Program-made: the position numbers and the translations under genes | Notes under the pieces: generated by a model | Seen by the model: the letters and a program-made list of their open reading frames with translations, nothing else | Told to the model about the DNA's origin: nothing | Database searches by the model: none | In this document: positions 44,671 to 52,285 of the stretch, one piece after another | Layout: every line of letters starts with the position of its first letter | Position numbering within the stretch: position 1 is the stretch's first letter | Assembly: GCF_900626075.1 (NCBI RefSeq) | Contig: NZ_UYZY01000001.1 | Span: 806,001-870,000, forward strand | Origin: Clostridium transplantifaecale | Lineage (GTDB): Bacteria > Bacillota > Clostridia > Lachnospirales > Lachnospiraceae | Reading direction: 5' to 3' | Length of the DNA stretch: 64,000 bases

Positions 44671-44791
44671 CGTGTAGCTTTCCGCTATGCCTTAAATTTC
44701 TCTGTAAAGAGAGTTTATGTTCGTAATTGAGAAGACCTGTCTTGGAGGTGCGCCAACACCGATGATAAGATAGTCTTCTCTTTTTGTTTTT
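44671..44791 (+). ncRNA. Candidate ~120-nt small RNA antisense to early leader
   Basis: No ORF lies between the promoter at 44636 and the terminator GAGAAGAC (44729-44736)/GTCTTCTC (44773-44780) followed by TTTTTGTTTTT. Inside the hairpin, TTGG (44742-44745), GGTG (44747-44750), CCAA (44753-44756) and CACC (44757-44760) are interleaved complements that could form alternative pairings. The RNA is complementary to the leader of the leftward sigma-factor operon. The rest of 44443-44635 shows no supported gene. Confidence 0.55.
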
Positions 44792-44800
44792 ATATACTAC

Positions 44801-44852
44801 AGTATAACTCGAACACATGTTCTTGTCAACCCAGATATCGAACATGTGTTCG
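44801..44852 (-). promoter_or_regulatory. LexA-controlled early promoter
   Basis: Minus-strand TTGACA (44824-44829), 17 bp, TATACT (44801-44806). A box CGAAC-ACAT-GTTC (44810-44823) fills the spacer, and CGAAC-ATGT-GTTCG (44839-44852), a perfect Bacillus/Clostridium LexA (DinR) site, stands 29 bp upstream. Repression by LexA would block the polymerase until DNA damage. A phage repressor with the same specificity is the alternative. Confidence 0.85.
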
Positions 44853-44894
44853 GCATTCATTCCTTTCTATATTTCTTTCTATACTTCTTTGAAA

Positions 44895-44919
44895 GGCACC
44901 ATTCTCCCGGGATGGTGTC
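44895..44919 (+). terminator. Hairpin with T-rich tail
   Basis: GGCACCAT (44895-44902) and ATGGTGTC (44912-44919) pair, followed by TTTTCTTTTTC. It may stop transcription entering the rightward genes or act as an attenuator for them. The gap to 45104 contains a TATAAA near 45013 but no convincing -35. Confidence 0.6.
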
Positions 44920-45104
44920 TTTTCTTTTTCTCAAACAGAGGCCCCTATCGTAATCCGCACAAACCCTGTTTTGCCTTTGGAAAACAAATTCATAAAAATG
45001 TGAATCATTTTGGAGAATATAAAAGCAGGCCGGCCCCGCGCTTAAGCAAAAAAACACGAAATTGTCTAAAAACAATACTTCAGGAAGGAGAAGAAATCTA
45101 AAAT

Positions 45105-45281
45105 ATGACAGCTAAACCTACAAACAGCACAAATAACCACAAAACATTCGGAGGCAGAATATATGCCTGTGATTTTGATACGGAGCACAGCAAGGGTAAT
45201 ATTATAAACAGGATTATTGCAGACCGGCGTTTTGATGAACAATGCCGCAAAAATTGTGAAAACAGGGAACGGAGGTTTTAA
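45105..45281 (+). CDS. 58-aa hypothetical protein
   Basis: ATG 45105 follows GGAAGGAG at about 12 nt. The peptide (MTAKPTNSTNNHKTFGGRIY, ACDFDTEHSKGNIINRIIAD, RRFDEQCRKNCENRERRF) is basic at its end with three Cys. First rightward prophage gene; family unknown. A GTCTGTCC/GGACAGAC hairpin at 45310-45335 follows it. Confidence 0.6.
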   Translation: MTAKPTNSTNNHKTFGGRIYACDFDTEHSKGNIINRIIADRRFDEQCRKNCENRERRF

Positions 45282-45391
45282 TACAGGGGGTTTGGTATCA
45301 GTACATAAAGTCTGTCCCGCTTTCCGCGGACAGACTCAGAGCAGGACTATGAATCAACCGTTGATTAAAAACACAAAAGGAGGAGATATCT

Positions 45392-45895
45392 GTGTCTTTT
45401 AGTTTCATGGATCTCATGAGCGCTATGAAAATCGGAGCCGTAAGTTATTTTACTTATAAAAGCTATTTTGTCTGGTTTCGGGATTTGCCGGACATTCCAA
45501 AGGGTTATTACCTTCCTATTGCCAATATTGATTTGGTTTCCGACGATAAATGCCAATCCATCATAAGGGATTTGACAGTCAAAAAAAAGGAAATGGACAG
45601 GAAATATCCAATCGAAGAAGAACAGTTATTTAATATTAATTATAACAATGACTGCTTTTTCACCGCCCTTTATCTCGGACAGATGTTTGATTATTGGTAC
45701 GGAAAACTGTCTTTTATCGATAATAAAAAGTTGGAGCTCAAATACGAATTATTGCTGGACAAATTCTGGTCCTGTGTGAATGAAGAATGCAGTTATGAAG
45801 ATTTGAAAGCATATGCTGAGATCTTTTATCACAGCTACTTAAAAATCTCCGGAAAGGATGGTGGTAAAAATAGTCAAACAGCAATCATGTCATAA
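45392..45895 (+). CDS. Hypothetical phage protein
   Basis: 167 aa from GTG 45392 (AAAGGAGGAG 7 nt upstream). Aromatic-rich N-terminal half (MDLMSAMKIGAVSYFTYKSY) and a helical C-terminal half; possibly one weak membrane-associated helix. It overlaps the polymerase gene by 38 nt, so the two are co-translated. Function unknown; the overlap makes an accessory role to the polymerase possible. Confidence 0.7.
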   Translation: MSFSFMDLMSAMKIGAVSYFTYKSYFVWFRDLPDIPKGYYLPIANIDLVSDDKCQSIIRDLTVKKKEMDRKYPIEEEQLFNINYNNDCFFTALYLGQMFDYWYGKLSFIDNKKLELKYELLLDKFWSCVNEECSYEDLKAYAEIFYHSYLKISGKDGGKNSQTAIMS

Positions 45896-48644
45896 ATTTA
45901 TATATAAATTACCAAGCAGCCGTTTAAAGCAGGCAAAATGGAATCTTACTCTTCCACTTCAAACTGCTGTGAAAAACAGAAACGATATTGTCGCGCTGAA
46001 TGACAGTCAAATCCTGAGATGGCTCTGTGAACTTAACGGAATTGAAAATCTCGACAAGGAAGTATTTGAATTAAAAGCTCAGATTAAATATATAAAAAAA
46101 CAAGAAAAAAACATAGAAAACAAAGAGACAATCAGGAAATTATACGACAAACTTTATTCTTTGCAGTACCAAAAAGATTATTTCTGCATGATTATGGATT
46201 CCGGCAAGGATTACGACAGGGCTAATAAAGGGTTTAGGATTAATGGGTATAAATACCACCGGCTTCTTGGAACGAACGGCGGCATAAAAAGATCGACCAT
46301 TACATACATCGGAGACACGGTTTATAAAGAAATATTAAAAAGAATGGATAACAACAGAGATAAAACAAAACCGATTATCCCTGCCAAATTAGAGGCATAC
46401 CAGGCTCTAATCTGCAGTGCTTCAATTCCCGTCACAATGCCGAGGATACTGATCGTTAACGACTGCAACATCCGTTTTACAGAAGACATTATAAAAATAT
46501 CAGATGAAAATGAAGGGGAACCGGAACTGAAAAGCGAAAGAAATTATGTGATTGACTATTGTGATTCCGATGGATACGGTCTAATGTCACCAGATTATTC
46601 ACGGATTGTCAACCGGGATTTGTATGGTGAAGAATATGCAGATAAAACGCTTTCCGGCATTAACACACGATATGCCTGGACGAAGGGAATGCTGTTCACA
46701 TTTGATTTTGTAGAATTTGCAAAGCGGATGAACCATGAGGACTATATGGTTCAGGATGCATGGGGAATCCGGCGTGACGTCAGGGATTATGATGTCGTGC
46801 TTACCACTTCCATGGTGAAATTATGGGATTCTTACGAGAGCCTCGATACGTTTATAGAATGCTGCAATAAAAATCATTATCAATTTTCTGTTGCAAAAGC
46901 AACTCCTCACAAACTGGAAAATGTGAGAAATTCAAATTACCAGTTTTTACAAACATATGACTTATCCGACGGGGATCTGCATCAGCTTTGTGCTCCGACA
47001 ATCAGGGAGATTCAAGATGTCCTAGGCAATGACTGGAGAAGGACCATCGTATTTCTGAAGGGCATGTACCTGGATAATGATAATGTAGACTATATTGACA
47101 ATGATTTTATTAAGGCCGTCATGATTGATAAAAGAATGATGGAAGATCCCTTTATTATCAGGAAAATACATGCCATGATTAAAAAACGGATTGAAATGGC
47201 GGCAAAGGGGTCAATCCGGTTATCCGGTAATTTTGCAATTGTATCGGGTGATCTGTACTCTCTTGCACAATCTGTCTTTGGCTTACCGGTGACCGGACTG
47301 CTTGAGGCAGGACAGGTTTACCACAGGTACTGGATCGATAAAGGGGCTGAAGAGATTGCATTGTTCCGTGCCCCTATGACCTGTCACAACAATATCCGTA
47401 AAAGGAAGGTTGTCCATAATGAAAAAATGGATTACTGGTATCAATATAATACAACCGGAATTATATTGAACTCCTGGGATACAACCTGTGATGCTTTAAA
47501 TGGTGCGGATAAAGACAGCGATACATTTTTCACAACGGATAATCCAATCATTGTAAAAAACACCCTTAACTCTCCCACCATCGAATGCATGCAGAGAAAG
47601 GCAGAGAAAATAATTCCAGCAGAATCTGATATGGTTAAAGCAAATAAACTTGCTTTCGGCGATGAAATCGGAACTACCACTAACCGCATTACTGGGATGA
47701 TAGAAAGGCAGTCTGTATTTGATAAAGACACCGAGGAATATAAAATGCTCGATTACCGTATTAAATGCGGACAGCATTATCAACAATGCGCCATTGATAA
47801 GGCAAAAGGCATCTTAGCAAAACCCATGCCCCAATATTGGTATGATAAAAACGCATGTAAAAAACTTCCTGAGGATACGGCGAAGCAAATACATTTTAAA
47901 GATTTATGCATGCGGGTTGTTGCAGAAAACAAGCCCTACTTTATGAAATATGTTTATCCGGATCTGCTGTCAAAGTGGAATAAGTACATGAAAGACGCAA
48001 ACAGTAAATGCATTCGGGAATTTAAAATGTCACTGTCCGAGTTAACGCATAAATCAGACAGAACACCCCCGGAAGAGGAATTTTTAAAATACTATTCGGC
48101 TTTAAAGCCGGTCGGCGATAATCCATGTATCATCAACCGTATTTCCTGGATTTTCGAAGATGTATTTCAAAATTTTATCTCCGAAAAAATGAAAGCGGCG
48201 GCATTTGACTCTTCCATATTAAAATCGGGATCCAAATACAGCGCCGGTGACTACAGAAAAATTTCAAAACTGAAAGACGAATATGATGATACCGTCAGAT
48301 ACTATCAGCAGTTGGCAAACAAACAGCGTCTTGACAAAGAAGATGTGCTGTTAAACCGGAACATGATGTTATTAAAATTTAAATGGCAGTGCGAAAAAAT
48401 ATGCCCGAATGCAAAAGAGCTCTGCGATATCGTGGTTGATATGTGTTATTCCTCCGAAAAGTCGAAACAGTTTGCGTGGGATGTATCGGGTGAAACGATT
48501 ATTGAAAACTTATTAGAAAAGAATCATTCTACCATAAATTATCCAGTCTTAACCACCGGGGACGGGGAATTTGAATTCGGCGGTGAGCACTTTATGATGT
48601 GCAGTAAAAAAATCAAGGGAGATGATGAGCCATTATTATCTTAA
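45858..48644 (+). CDS. Putative single-subunit two-barrel RNA polymerase
   Basis: 928 aa. At residues 551-555 the sequence GADKDSDTFF gives a D-x-D-x-D triad preceded by Gly-Ala, as in the catalytic loop of two-barrel RNA polymerases (DFDGD in YonO, DLDGD in eukaryotic RDR). The preceding order also fits: a Gly-rich turn (GLLEAGQVYHRYW), an Arg-Ala-Pro (LFRAPMTCHNN) 5' of the triad by about 45 residues, basic RKRKVV, and IILNSWDTTCDALN leading into it. Residues 60-110 are coiled coil. If correct, it transcribes prophage late genes. ATG 45858 directly abuts the AAAGG site; AAGGATGGTGG is better placed for ATA 45870. Alternative: a diverged replication protein. Family assignment is inference from motifs. 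Confidence 0.65.
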   Translation: MVVKIVKQQSCHKFIYKLPSSRLKQAKWNLTLPLQTAVKNRNDIVALNDSQILRWLCELNGIENLDKEVFELKAQIKYIKKQEKNIENKETIRKLYDKLYSLQYQKDYFCMIMDSGKDYDRANKGFRINGYKYHRLLGTNGGIKRSTITYIGDTVYKEILKRMDNNRDKTKPIIPAKLEAYQALICSASIPVTMPRILIVNDCNIRFTEDIIKISDENEGEPELKSERNYVIDYCDSDGYGLMSPDYSRIVNRDLYGEEYADKTLSGINTRYAWTKGMLFTFDFVEFAKRMNHEDYMVQDAWGIRRDVRDYDVVLTTSMVKLWDSYESLDTFIECCNKNHYQFSVAKATPHKLENVRNSNYQFLQTYDLSDGDLHQLCAPTIREIQDVLGNDWRRTIVFLKGMYLDNDNVDYIDNDFIKAVMIDKRMMEDPFIIRKIHAMIKKRIEMAAKGSIRLSGNFAIVSGDLYSLAQSVFGLPVTGLLEAGQVYHRYWIDKGAEEIALFRAPMTCHNNIRKRKVVHNEKMDYWYQYNTTGIILNSWDTTCDALNGADKDSDTFFTTDNPIIVKNTLNSPTIECMQRKAEKIIPAESDMVKANKLAFGDEIGTTTNRITGMIERQSVFDKDTEEYKMLDYRIKCGQHYQQCAIDKAKGILAKPMPQYWYDKNACKKLPEDTAKQIHFKDLCMRVVAENKPYFMKYVYPDLLSKWNKYMKDANSKCIREFKMSLSELTHKSDRTPPEEEFLKYYSALKPVGDNPCIINRISWIFEDVFQNFISEKMKAAAFDSSILKSGSKYSAGDYRKISKLKDEYDDTVRYYQQLANKQRLDKEDVLLNRNMMLLKFKWQCEKICPNAKELCDIVVDMCYSSEKSKQFAWDVSGETIIENLLEKNHSTINYPVLTTGDGEFEFGGEHFMMCSKKIKGDDEPLLS

Positions 48645-48658
48645 ATGAAAAGGAGTAT

Positions 48659-49393
48659 GTGGACAACATCCTTCAACATAAAAATATCGATGTATCAAAA
48701 ACCTGTACTTTCCTGAGCATATATGCAAGGTATTTATACCATGAAAAAGGCTTAAAGAAATCAGAAATCATTGAAGAATTAAATCATATCATGAATTTGT
48801 ACTATCCGCGCTTTAATCCGGTTAACTGGTCTGTTAGCATTGAAAAGTATGCAGGCAAAGCAGGTAAATATCCCTTGTGTGAGTGTAAGGGAATCTGGAT
48901 TACTGAAAATGAACTGCAGACAATCGAAGAAGTACAGGACAAAGTATTAGGCCGTCTTGCATTTACTCTGCTGTGCCTCGCAAAATTTCGGAATTACCGA
49001 AATCCGAATAATAACAATTGGGTAAATTACAGTAATGGCGAGATTTTTGACATGGCATGTATCAATACAACTGCTTTTAATAAGGATATAAAGTTTAACC
49101 GGCTTCTGGAATCCGGATTAATCGAATATGCGAAGAAAGTAAACAATCTCAATATTCGGGTTATGTTTGTCGATGATAACAGCCGGCAGAAGTTATTAAT
49201 AACCGATTTTAGAAAGCTCGGATACGAATGGAAGCTTTATAAGGGCGAAAAATATATACGCTGTACTGGCTGCGGTATACTCGTCAAAAGAAAAACCAAT
49301 AACCAGAAATACTGCAAAGACTGTGCTTACGAAAAACAACTGGAGCGTAACAGGGATTATAAATCACAGCTCCTGATACAGGATATATTCTAA
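48659..49393 (+). CDS. Hypothetical protein with C-terminal zinc finger
   Basis: 244 aa from GTG 48659. The frame is open upstream to ATT 48632, giving IIILNEKEYV before the GTG, with AGGGAG 10 nt before the ATT; the GTG is only 3 nt from its AGGAG, so the earlier non-AUG start may be real. The C-terminus carries CTGCGILVKRKTNNQKYCKDC, a four-Cys zinc knuckle. The middle (EIFDMACINTTAFNKDIKFN) is helical. Position after the polymerase suggests a nucleic-acid-binding partner. Unknown family. Confidence 0.7.
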   Translation: MDNILQHKNIDVSKTCTFLSIYARYLYHEKGLKKSEIIEELNHIMNLYYPRFNPVNWSVSIEKYAGKAGKYPLCECKGIWITENELQTIEEVQDKVLGRLAFTLLCLAKFRNYRNPNNNNWVNYSNGEIFDMACINTTAFNKDIKFNRLLESGLIEYAKKVNNLNIRVMFVDDNSRQKLLITDFRKLGYEWKLYKGEKYIRCTGCGILVKRKTNNQKYCKDCAYEKQLERNRDYKSQLLIQDIF

Positions 49394-49508
49394 ACAATGT
49401 CGATGCAGTCGAAAAAGCCTTTATTTATAAGGTTTCCCGGAATTCTTCCTGCGAAATGAGATTTTCCTTATATGGTATAGAATATATGGAATACACCTAA
49501 ATATTCAT

Positions 49509-49524
49509 TTTGTGATATCACAAA
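49509..49524. promoter_or_regulatory. Perfect 16-bp palindrome, candidate operator
   Basis: TTTGTGATATCACAAA is identical on both strands. It lies in the 260-bp gap before the tRNA and late genes. It looks like a dimeric repressor site; no regulator is assigned. Confidence 0.45.
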
Positions 49525-49594
49525 GTGAAAGATTACCCTTACCCCTTATTCACGGTGCCAAATCCAGAAAACATCTTTTCTCTTTTTCTTTTTT

Positions 49595-49629
49595 GGAAGC
49601 TGCCTTGCCCTTCTGGCAATACAGCTTCC
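49595..49629. other. Stem-loop before tRNA gene
   Basis: GGAAGCTG (49595-49602) pairs with CAGCTTCC (49622-49629); an inner TTGCC/GGCAA pair extends it. No T-run follows on the plus strand. It may be a processing signal for the tRNA transcript. Confidence 0.45.
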
Positions 49630-49659
49630 GATTCCTTTCAGAAGCAAAGTAAGCCTGAT

Positions 49660-49731
49660 TGGGCTATCGCCAAGCGGTAAGGCACAGGACTTTGACTCCT
49701 GTATTCGTTGGTTCAAATCCAACTGGCCCAG
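49660..49731 (+). tRNA. tRNA-Gln (anticodon TTG)
   Basis: 72-nt cloverleaf: acceptor TGGGCTA/TGGCCCA, D-arm with AAGCGGTAAGGC, anticodon stem CAGGA/TCCTG with loop CTTTGAC (TTG reads CAA), T-arm GTTGG-TTCAAAT-CCAAC, discriminator G. CCA is not encoded. It lies within phage genes on both sides, so it is probably phage-encoded; use as an attachment site cannot be excluded. Confidence 0.95.
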
Positions 49732-49765
49732 CTGCTCCTCTTCTACTCTGAAGAGCAAATTTAAA

Positions 49766-49990
49766 ATGAAAGAAGGATTTATTATTACAAAGATAACAAA
49801 GCATGAAATGGAATATCTGGTAGAAAACGGGGTTCCTTTCGGTGAGAGCGGAATCAGCCACACCGTCGCCAGACACCGCCGTTCGTATTATATGTGCGAC
49901 TCCAGAAGAAACAGACAATTACTTGATCATTACAGAAAAGCCCATACTTTAATTGGCAATGCCGATTATAACCATGCTGTACGGAGCTGA
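49766..49990 (+). CDS. Small conserved phage protein
   Basis: 74 aa from ATG 49766, but AAAGAAGGA lies after that ATG and 6 nt before ATT 49784, which would give a 68-aa protein (ITKITKHEMEYLVENGVPFG). The segment HTVARHRRSYYMCDSRRNRQ is basic and suggests nucleic-acid binding. I recall similar small proteins in phages of Clostridia, without a known function. Confidence 0.65.
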   Translation: MKEGFIITKITKHEMEYLVENGVPFGESGISHTVARHRRSYYMCDSRRNRQLLDHYRKAHTLIGNADYNHAVRS

Positions 49991-50038
49991 GTTTTCTCCT
50001 CCCCGTTTTATACCCATCAATAAGAAAGAAGGTACAAT

Positions 50039-50299
50039 ATGGATTTAACTTTTATTACTCAGCTATATATCCCCTTAGTAACCGTTGCCTGCCTTATTAT
50101 CGGATATATACTCAAAAAATGGATTCATGATGTTGATAACAAATGGATTCCAACCGTTTGCTGTGCGGCGGGTGCAATACTTGCCTGCTTATCCCCGCAG
50201 GGGGTTTCTCTTACTCTTTTTGTCTCCGGCGCCGTATCCGGGCTGGCTTCAACAGGTCTTCATCAGGCGTTCAGGCAGCTTATTGATAACGTCGGGTAA
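50039..50299 (+). CDS. Phage holin
   Basis: 86 aa, three hydrophobic segments (residues 6-25, 39-54, 57-75), an HD-V-DNKWIP segment between helices 1 and 2, and GAILACLSPQG. This matches the Hol44/SPP1-type holin layout (holin superfamily V). It forms holes in the cytoplasmic membrane for lysis or, next to structural genes, may have another membrane role. No endolysin was recognised beside it. AGAAGG stands 5-6 nt before ATG. Confidence 0.75.
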   Translation: MDLTFITQLYIPLVTVACLIIGYILKKWIHDVDNKWIPTVCCAAGAILACLSPQGVSLTLFVSGAVSGLASTGLHQAFRQLIDNVG

Positions 50300-50344
50300 T
50301 TTTAATGCATCTCTCATATCATTATAAGAAAGGACGGTGATGAA

Positions 50345-51694
50345 TTGCAAAATAACAATAAAAAGATTCCCGGCCAGGATTCCCATGTCACGTTTGCCTC
50401 CCGGTTAGATGGTGGCAGTGAAGAGACCGTCATTCTTACCTCAGATAAAACTGCCCGGGAATGGATAGCTAAGACTTTTTATGAAGACACTCATGTTAAC
50501 CTTGATGAGTTAAATCAGTTAGCCGAAAATGCTCAGGGAGACATTCTAAAAATCCTGAAAATAAATTCGATGGTTCAGCAGCAAATCAACGGAAATAACA
50601 TCATCGGAGCAGTATATGGATCTCTCCTGTCAAATCTGAAAACCGATATAAAAATATCGTTTGACCATCTCCCTGATACATATGAAGCAGAAACAAAAGA
50701 AAAAGCCGAATCTCTTATCGGGCGGTTCCATAAAGAAACCGATATTGGTACGTTCCTCTCATCTTCTATCGCTGCTGTTTATACAAAAGGAAACAGTATC
50801 CAATATCTGCGCTGTGAAAACGGACATTACATGATTAATCCCTTCCCGCTGGGCGTTGCGATAGTGAGCAAACTTCCGGCAGACGGCCTCTCCTATGCGT
50901 TAATCGATATAAATGAGCTTGTGGACCGGCTTCAAAATTCAGTCCCAGACGGTGAAGAAAACAATCCGCTGCTTCCTGCCGGTATTACGGAAACTATCCG
51001 GGCAACTTATCCTGATGAAGTATATCAGGCATACATTAAGAATGAACGGTATGCAAAACTGGATATTCGCAGAACAGGCCTGAACCGGTTTTGCGACATG
51101 AACCAGGAGTATGGCCTGTCTCCGGTTTTCATGGCAATCAGACCAAGTCTGATATTGGATACGTTTGAAAAAGCGGATGCGGCCGCCGCCTCGGCAAAGG
51201 TCAAGAAAATAATCCATCAGATACTCCGGAAAGAGGTGATGGGACAATCCTTCGAAAAAAAGGGACTGGAGGAAATGGCTTACGCTCATAAGAATCTGAT
51301 CTCTGCATGGGAGAATCCGACAACCCTTTACACGTCTCCCCCCTGTGTCGAGAAGGTTGAATATGTAGAACCAGGACTTAAACCGATGGACAAAACCTCC
51401 GTTTATCAATATCGTTCCAGGGTTATCTCTGCCCTTGGAATCTCTTTACTTCCCACAGGCGGAGAGCAGTCAGGTGACGCTCCAGACATTACCTTACAGC
51501 GGTTAATGAAAACGATTAGCAAAATCTCAGAACAGGAAGAGAATATTTTGTCACGCTGGTATTCTATCATCCTAGAAGAAAATAATATTTCCCAGGAATA
51601 CTGCCCTGTTCCCCATATTTTAAACACAGAACTGCTTGAATCAGAAATGAAAAAAGATTTGTCGGAATTACTTATTAACAACGCGGAAATTTAA
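50345..51694 (+). CDS. Phage portal protein
   Basis: 449 aa from TTG 50345 (AGGACGG 7-8 nt upstream). Portal-like features: long helix DTFEKADAAAASAKVKKIIH, the RSRVISALGISLLPTGGEQS segment, and the helix LQRLMKTISKISEQEENILS typical of the portal stem/wing. The portal is the ring through which DNA enters and leaves the capsid. No terminase gene precedes it, unlike the usual order. Confidence 0.75.
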   Translation: MQNNNKKIPGQDSHVTFASRLDGGSEETVILTSDKTAREWIAKTFYEDTHVNLDELNQLAENAQGDILKILKINSMVQQQINGNNIIGAVYGSLLSNLKTDIKISFDHLPDTYEAETKEKAESLIGRFHKETDIGTFLSSSIAAVYTKGNSIQYLRCENGHYMINPFPLGVAIVSKLPADGLSYALIDINELVDRLQNSVPDGEENNPLLPAGITETIRATYPDEVYQAYIKNERYAKLDIRRTGLNRFCDMNQEYGLSPVFMAIRPSLILDTFEKADAAAASAKVKKIIHQILRKEVMGQSFEKKGLEEMAYAHKNLISAWENPTTLYTSPPCVEKVEYVEPGLKPMDKTSVYQYRSRVISALGISLLPTGGEQSGDAPDITLQRLMKTISKISEQEENILSRWYSIILEENNISQEYCPVPHILNTELLESEMKKDLSELLINNAEI

Positions 51695-51721
51695 TTCCCG
51701 CTGCGAAAGGGGGTGATGAAA

Positions 51722-51775
51722 ATGATTAAGACTGTAACTATGTTTGGCATAAAAATTGCAATAGAAAGCTGGTGA
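51722..51775 (+). CDS. Candidate 17-aa peptide between portal and next gene
   Basis: AAGGGGG stands 8 nt before ATG 51722. The frame MIKTVTMFGIKIAIESW ends with TGA 6 nt before the next gene. It may serve only to couple translation of the next gene, or be a true microprotein. Confidence 0.4.
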   Translation: MIKTVTMFGIKIAIESW

Positions 51776-51781
51776 TAACAA

Positions 51782-52282
51782 ATGGCGGAAAGCACTTCAT
51801 TTGAAAAATTATTTCAACGTTTTTACCGAAGGATTGAGAACGATGATGAATTTTTCAATTACTATAATATCGACACTGAAGAAACCATGCAGCTTGCCCA
51901 CGACAGGGCAAGAGGGTGTTTATTGGATGCGTTGGATAAACTGGCTTCGGCTGACGGCCTGCAGGTAGATTTTTCCGATTACGATGAAGAAATCGAAATC
52001 ATACATTTTAAAACTACTGCGAAAGAAAATAAATTGATCGTTGACTTAATGTTTCAATTCTATATGGAACGGGATTTACCACTACTTCACGCATTTAAGG
52101 TGAATTTTGCTCCAAGTGACTTAACCGTCTTCTCCCCTTCCAGTGAACGTAATTCTTATGAAGCGTTTATAGCGCGTTTAAACACTGAAAATGAAATTGC
52201 ATTGGATAATTACAAAAATAGGGACAGAGATACCGGCAGGCTGAAAAACACTATTAACTACTCTATCTATTCAGGTATTTAA
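51782..52282 (+). CDS. Phage head-tail region protein
   Basis: 166 aa, acidic, helical N-terminus (FEKLFQRFYRRIENDDEFFN) and beta-rich middle (EEIEIIHFKTTAKENKLIVD). Position directly after the portal suggests a head-tail adaptor. No family recognised with certainty. Confidence 0.65.
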   Translation: MAESTSFEKLFQRFYRRIENDDEFFNYYNIDTEETMQLAHDRARGCLLDALDKLASADGLQVDFSDYDEEIEIIHFKTTAKENKLIVDLMFQFYMERDLPLLHAFKVNFAPSDLTVFSPSSERNSYEAFIARLNTENEIALDNYKNRDRDTGRLKNTINYSIYSGI

Positions 52283-52285
52283 CAT

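Noticed and set aside
44817..45101. 94-aa plus-strand frame
   Set aside because: It runs through the LexA box and the 44895 hairpin, has no ribosome site and looks random in composition.
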